NCBI RefSeq assembly: GCF_000154285.1
Contig: NZ_DS483476.1
Location: forward strand, 62,001 to 126,000
Direction of reading: 5' to 3'
Length of the DNA stretch: 64,000 bases
DNA from: Amedibacillus dolichus DSM 3991
GTDB taxonomy: Bacteria > Bacillota_I > Bacilli_A > Erysipelotrichales > Erysipelotrichaceae
In this document: positions 61,232-64,000 of the stretch, in pieces
How positions within the stretch are numbered: position 1 is the stretch's first letter
How the letters are laid out: the number at the start of each line of letters is the position of its first letter
The notes under the pieces: generated by a model
The model's input: only the letters and a program-made list of their open reading frames with translations
Databases searched by the model: none
What the model was told of the DNA's origin: nothing
Translations under genes and position numbers: made by a program

Positions 61232-64000
61232 ATGTTTCGTCTATTCATCAATAACGAAGAATATACCGATTATATTGTTTCAAATCCCGAAATATCAGGA
61301 CAATTTGTGGAAGATACAATTATAGGTAACACACCTTCACTTGCTTTGAATTTGACACTTGATAATACGGATAAGATTTTTGACAATTTATTAGACTTTC
61401 CTTTTGTTATAAAAGATGAAGAAAAAGTTATTGGTTCTTTCTTCGTAGTTGAAGCTCCGGAACGTATGACAAATCAACTTTATTTAGAAATGTACGATAG
61501 TATGTCATTGACTGATATTCGATACGAAAGTAAATTAAAATATCCGACTACATTAAGAGATCAATTAGACGAAATGTCAAGACTGTTGAAAATGCCAATT
61601 GACTATACTGCTATTCCACAAGATATGGTAACACGAACTGTTGGTATGTACGACAATACGCTATCAATACGCAATCATTTGTCGATGATCGCAGAAGCTT
61701 ATGCTTGTAATGTGTACGCTAAAGAAACGGGTGGATTGATATTCAAAAAGATTTCTTCCAAAACAAAGCATCATATTACAGAGAATGACGTAGAGCAGTT
61801 TGATAAAGAAATGTTGGAAGAATTCACAATATCAAAAGTTACGTTTGATGATACAGTTTTACTTTTAGAAGCTGGCACAAACGAAAAGAATACTCTTTAC
61901 CTAACACAAGATAATATGTATATTGATGATCAAAAAACTGTCGATTATATATATAGTGTGATTAACGGATTAAGCATTTATTCCGTACAAGACTTAAAGA
62001 TTGCGGCGGTTAATGATGCAAGACTTGGAGATATTATTGAATTTGATGGATATTTTCGTTATATGGTTCTTGATTTTAAAACTACTTATTTGAATGGAGA
62101 GTATAACATTCAAGAAATGAACGGTAGGATAAATACCAAAAATCTTGAAACGATGCAAACGACTGTACCATCTGATGTGAAAATAAAACGATTAAAGGTG
62201 CTTGTAGATCAAAATGAGACTTCACTTAAAATTTTAGCTCAAAAGCAAGAAGGACTTAACAATAAAATTAGTGAAATCGAAGTAACCTTAGATGGCATTA
62301 AAACGAAGGTAGAAGATGTTAAAACTTCATATCTTCATATCGCTTATGCCAACTCATCAGATGGTGTAACTGGTTTTAGTACTACGGATTCCACAAATAA
62401 GTTATATATCGGACAATATACCGATTTTGTTAAAGCAGATTCTACTGACCCTAAGAAGTACTCATGGACTAAAATTAAGGGTGAGACTGGACCACAAGGT
62501 CCTAAAGGAGAACCTGGGCTTCAAGGTCTTCAAGGTCTTCAAGGACCAAAAGGGGAACAAGGTATACAAGGACCGAAAGGTGAAGATGGTGCAGACGGTG
62601 CTTCAGGTAAGACTTCATATTTCCATATTAAATATTCTTCAGTAGCAAATCCTACAACATCTAGCCAAATGACTGAAACGCCATCGACTTATATTGGTAC
62701 TTATGTCGACTTCGAACCTACTGATAGCACAGACCCATCGAAATATACTTGGGCACAATTTAAAGGTTCTCAAGGGGCTAAGGGAGAACAAGGTATACCG
62801 GGAACGAATGGCGCTAACGGTAAAACCTCATATTTGCATATCGCTTACGCTAATAGTGCTGATGGTAAAACGGGCTTCAGTGTATCTGATTCAGCAGGTA
62901 AATTGTATATAGGACAATACACAGACTTTACCCAAGCTGATTCCACTGATCCAACAAAATATAGTTGGACAAAAATTAAAGGTGAAACAGGTGCTACCGG
63001 TGCGACGGGTAAAGGAATTAAAACCATAGCTAACTACTATTTAGCTAGTGCAAGCGGTAGTGGGGTAACTGATGCTACATCAGGATGGACGACAACAATT
63101 CAATCCATATCTGCTAGTAAGAAATATTTATGGAATTACGAGCTCATAACCTACACTGATAATAGCACGACAAAGACTACACCATGTATTATCGGAACTT
63201 ATGGCGACAAGGGTCAAACTGGAGATGCAGGGGCTGCGGGTGCAGCTGGCGTTGGTATTTCCGGTATTACTGAATATTATCAAGTATCGACATCTAATAC
63301 AACTGCTCCAACGTCATGGGGTACAACTGTTCCAACGTTAACCGCAACTAACAAATATCTTTGGAACTATGAAAAAATAACCTATACGAACGGTACGTCT
63401 AAAGAAACAGCGAAACGCGTTATTGGTGTATATGGAGATAAGGGGAATACAGGCGCCACTGGTCCTCAAGGTATTGGAGTTAAGTCCTCAACCGTAACAT
63501 ATCAGGCAAGTACTTCAGGAACTACTATTCCGACTGGTAGTTGGGTATCGACTATTCCTACCGTTGCCGCAGGTCAATATCTATGGACGAGAACTATTAT
63601 CACTTATACCAATAACAAGACTACGACATCTTATTCGGTTGGTCGAATGGGTCAAAATGGAGTGAATGGTAGTCCTGGTGCTGCTGGTAAACCAGGAGCT
63701 GATGGTAAAGGTGTTAAATCCACCGCTATTACTTATCAAGCAGGAGCATCGCAAACTTCTGCTCCAACTGGTTCATGGTCTACATCAATACCCAAAACAA
63801 CTCCAGCTCTACCATATTTATGGACTCGTACCGTAATAACTTACACAGACAACACTACAAGCACTTCGTATTCAGTAAGTAGTACGCTGGATAGTGTAGA
63901 AATAGGCGGAAGGAATTTGTTACTAAATTCAAATTTCAAAAACGCTAATAGGAACTGGGCTTTAGAAAATGTAACAGCAAGTGTTATTCATGATGAAATT
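61232..64000 (+). CDS. Tail fibre / minor structural protein with collagen-like repeats (partial)
   Basis: Open for 923 codons and still open at the window edge. Residues 1-330 form a baseplate/distal-tail-like domain ([20 protein letters not shown]). Then come collagen-like G-X-Y stretches ([20 protein letters not shown]) alternating with repeated [10 protein letters not shown]...LYIGQYTDF and [17 protein letters not shown] modules. Likely host-cell adsorption. ATG follows AGGGAGGTG. Confidence 0.88.
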   Translation, partial: MFRLFINNEEYTDYIVSNPEISGQFVEDTIIGNTPSLALNLTLDNTDKIFDNLLDFPFVIKDEEKVIGSFFVVEAPERMTNQLYLEMYDSMSLTDIRYESKLKYPTTLRDQLDEMSRLLKMPIDYTAIPQDMVTRTVGMYDNTLSIRNHLSMIAEAYACNVYAKETGGLIFKKISSKTKHHITENDVEQFDKEMLEEFTISKVTFDDTVLLLEAGTNEKNTLYLTQDNMYIDDQKTVDYIYSVINGLSIYSVQDLKIAAVNDARLGDIIEFDGYFRYMVLDFKTTYLNGEYNIQEMNGRINTKNLETMQTTVPSDVKIKRLKVLVDQNETSLKILAQKQEGLNNKISEIEVTLDGIKTKVEDVKTSYLHIAYANSSDGVTGFSTTDSTNKLYIGQYTDFVKADSTDPKKYSWTKIKGETGPQGPKGEPGLQGLQGLQGPKGEQGIQGPKGEDGADGASGKTSYFHIKYSSVANPTTSSQMTETPSTYIGTYVDFEPTDSTDPSKYTWAQFKGSQGAKGEQGIPGTNGANGKTSYLHIAYANSADGKTGFSVSDSAGKLYIGQYTDFTQADSTDPTKYSWTKIKGETGATGATGKGIKTIANYYLASASGSGVTDATSGWTTTIQSISASKKYLWNYELITYTDNSTTKTTPCIIGTYGDKGQTGDAGAAGAAGVGISGITEYYQVSTSNTTAPTSWGTTVPTLTATNKYLWNYEKITYTNGTSKETAKRVIGVYGDKGNTGATGPQGIGVKSSTVTYQASTSGTTIPTGSWVSTIPTVAAGQYLWTRTIITYTNNKTTTSYSVGRMGQNGVNGSPGAAGKPGADGKGVKSTAITYQAGASQTSAPTGSWSTSIPKTTPALPYLWTRTVITYTDNTTSTSYSVSSTLDSVEIGGRNLLLNSNFKNANRNWALENVTASVIHDEI

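Noticed and set aside
62427-62912. Short basic open frames in the collagen-like region
   Set aside because: They are out-of-frame readings of the G-X-Y repeats.

Overview
The window is a low-GC Gram-positive (Firmicutes) chromosome segment, most like an Erysipelotrichaceae gut bacterium. This is judged from AT-rich codon use, strong AGGAGG ribosome sites, sigma-A-type promoters and gene content; no rRNA or tRNA is present to place it firmly. About 1-22.9 kb is host chromosome. About 22.9 kb to the end is the left and central part of an integrated siphovirus-type prophage, whose right end lies beyond the window.

Host part: a tightly coupled plus-strand cluster (membrane metallophosphoesterase, priA, PAP2 phosphatase, rsmB, GNAT acetyltransferase) is followed by a DUF4438 gene, a retropepsin-like protein, a cyclophilin, a small membrane protein, a TrmH-type rRNA methylase, a NAD synthetase whose glutaminase domain looks dead, and an AI-2E family transporter. 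At 12.8-18.6 kb lies a sugar locus: a divergent RpiR-type regulator with three GTAGT-type operators, a Gfo/Idh/MocA oxidoreductase, a complete mannose-family PTS (IIB, IIC, IID, IIA), an unknown small protein and an HAD phosphatase interrupted by an in-frame TAG. Two tandem Na/Pi-cotransporter paralogs and a membrane protein close the host part.

Prophage part: the minus-strand lysogeny module (tyrosine integrase, XRE protein, S24-type CI repressor) faces a plus-strand early region. That region holds a Cro-like gene, small ORFs, a 3D-domain protein split by TGA, a YqaJ/DUF1351/RecT recombination module, RusA, a replication initiator-like protein, a C5-methylase-like protein, MazG-like, SSB, many small ORFs, an ArpU-like regulator and a gp3-like small terminase candidate. 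Between 37.3 and 45.5 kb is an accessory zone: Rha/ORF6C and BRO/ORF6C antirepressors, an Ltp-type superinfection-exclusion lipoprotein, an autoregulated ribbon-helix-helix protein, a serine recombinase, a Panacea/PemK-like toxin-antitoxin pair on the minus strand, a small HTH gene flanked by repeated operators, and a strong-promoter cassette of small unknown proteins. A 1.3 kb AT-rich gap with a structured, terminated leader precedes the late genes. The late genes are terL (split by a group I intron carrying an HNH homing endonuclease), portal, scaffold, capsid, connectors, tail tube, tail chaperones with a probable frameshift, tape measure, distal tail protein and a collagen-like tail fibre that runs off the end.

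The least-explained items are the intron in terL, the twin-loop RNA between integrase and repressor, the 28-bp wobble-rich inverted repeat at 26.6 kb, the late leader at 46.5 kb, and the two genes with in-frame stops.
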